Made by a program: the position numbers and the translations under genes
The notes under the pieces: generated by a model
What the model was told of the DNA's origin: nothing
The model's database searches: none
Seen by the model: only the letters and a program-made list of their open reading frames with translations
Assembly (NCBI RefSeq): GCF_001431725.1
Contig: NZ_CP013106.1
Location: forward strand, 3,534,001-3,598,000
Length of the DNA stretch: 64,000 nucleotides
Origin: Halomonas huangheensis
GTDB taxonomy: Bacteria; Pseudomonadota; Gammaproteobacteria; Pseudomonadales; Halomonadaceae
Direction of reading: 5' to 3'
Shown here: piece after piece, positions 63,353 through 64,000 of the stretch
How the letters are laid out: every line of letters begins with the position of its first letter
Numbering within the stretch: the stretch's first letter is position 1

Positions 63353-64000
63353 TCAGGCTCCCCAGACGTCCTTGAGCACTCGCACCCAGTTCTCGCCCAT
63401 GATCTTGCGCACCTGCTGCTCGCTCAGGCCGCGCTTGAGCAATGCCTCAGTGAGGTTGCCGAACTCGCCGATGGTGCGAATGCCTCTGGGGTTGATGATC
63501 TCGCCGAAGGAGGTCAGGCGGCGTGCATAGCCCTTGTCATGGGTCAACCACTCGAAGAACTGCTGATCCTGGCCCTGAGTGAAGTCGGTGCCGATGCCGA
63601 TGGCATCCTCGCCGACGATATTCATCACGTACTCGATGGCCTCGACGTAGTCGTCGACGGTGGCGTTGACACCAGCACGCAGGAAGGGAGTGAACATGGT
63701 GACACCGACGAAGCCACCGTGGTCGGCGATGAACTTGAGTTCCTCGTCGGACTTGTTGCGTGGATGCTCCTTGAGTCCTGACGGCAGGCAGTGGGAGTAA
63801 CACACAGGCTTCTGCGACTCGAGAATCACCTCCTGAGAGGTGTTGCTGCCAACATGCGACAGGTCACACATCACTCCGACCCGGTTCATCTCGGCGACAA
63901 TCTCGCGACCGAAATCAGACAGGCCACCATCGCGCTCATAGCAACCGGTACCGACCAGGTTCTGGGTGTTGTAGCACATCTGAACAATACCCACGCCGAG
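63353..64000 (-). CDS. membrane dipeptidase (M19), 5' part outside the window
   Basis: C-terminal 215 or so residues of an M19 renal-dipeptidase-like metalloenzyme; the N-terminus is beyond the right edge. Metal and active-site parts are visible in CDLSHVGSNTS, KPVCYSHCLPSGLKEHPRNKSDEELKFIADHGGFVGV and AIGIGTDFTQGQDQQFFEW. In Pseudomonas this gene heads the dgc operon. Its catabolic substrate there is unknown. About 100 bp separate it from the DUF5943 gene. Confidence 0.9.
   Translation of the reverse strand, partial: LGVGIVQMCYNTQNLVGTGCYERDGGLSDFGREIVAEMNRVGVMCDLSHVGSNTSQEVILESQKPVCYSHCLPSGLKEHPRNKSDEELKFIADHGGFVGVTMFTPFLRAGVNATVDDYVEAIEYVMNIVGEDAIGIGTDFTQGQDQQFFEWLTHDKGYARRLTSFGEIINPRGIRTIGEFGNLTEALLKRGLSEQQVRKIMGENWVRVLKDVWGA

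Overview
The window looks like a chromosomal segment of a halophilic or marine gammaproteobacterium, most likely Halomonadaceae (Halomonas-like). This is inferred from moderately high GC, the number of TRAP transporters, a BCCT carrier, a UspA protein coupled to a TRAP system, and a very large glycine betaine catabolic cluster arranged much as in Pseudomonas/Halomonas. There are no rRNA or tRNA genes, no transposases, no phage genes and no CRISPR arrays. Nearly everything is intact, densely packed core or niche metabolism.

Region 1 (1-7000): a fructose PTS operon, fruB-fruK-fruA, on the minus strand with 4-nt start/stop overlaps. It is divergent from a Cra/FruR-type LacI regulator, and two Cra-like operators lie between them. 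Region 2 (7000-16500): a periplasmic molybdopterin-oxidoreductase-like protein followed by a hybrid histidine kinase; a TAXI TRAP transporter (binding protein, fused permease) with a UspA gene; then a nitrilase-family hydrolase and a macrodomain protein. Region 3 (16500-21050): long heptamer arrays, a DctPQM TRAP operon, a Tsx-like outer-membrane channel and a RidA protein.

Region 4 (21200-23800): a four-gene RiPP locus of the bufferin type. It encodes a DUF2282 precursor with four cysteines, a DUF692/MNIO enzyme, a DUF2063 partner and a DoxX membrane protein. Region 5 (23900-36100): a Usp-SulP pair; a phosphotransferase; an YnjBCD-like ABC transporter joined to two small glycosyltransferase-family genes (TIGR04283 and DUF2064 types); an ECF sigma factor with a zinc-finger anti-sigma; a DUF3047 secreted protein; TfoX-N and HAD proteins. 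The promoters of the buf operon, the phosphotransferase and the DUF3047 gene share the pattern TGT(A/C)AGGA-N14/15-CGAC, which suggests one ECF regulon.

Region 6 (36200-64000): a nearly complete glycine betaine demethylation module. A BCCT carrier imports the substrate. GbcAB converts betaine to dimethylglycine, DgcAB with a dedicated ETF converts that to sarcosine, and heterotetrameric sarcosine oxidase (soxBDAG) yields glycine. GlyA, PurU and a formaldehyde dehydrogenase handle the one-carbon units. A GbdR-type AraC/GATase-like regulator sits inside the cluster, and a DUF5943 protein and an M19 dipeptidase lie at its far end. A GGDEF-EAL protein and a 79-residue orphan are inserted between gbcA and the formaldehyde dehydrogenase.

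A recurring oddity is period-7 repeat DNA placed just downstream of stop codons (fruA, dctM, tsx-like/ridA, gbcB, dgcA). Two of these arrays are G-quadruplex-capable on the mRNA-like strand.
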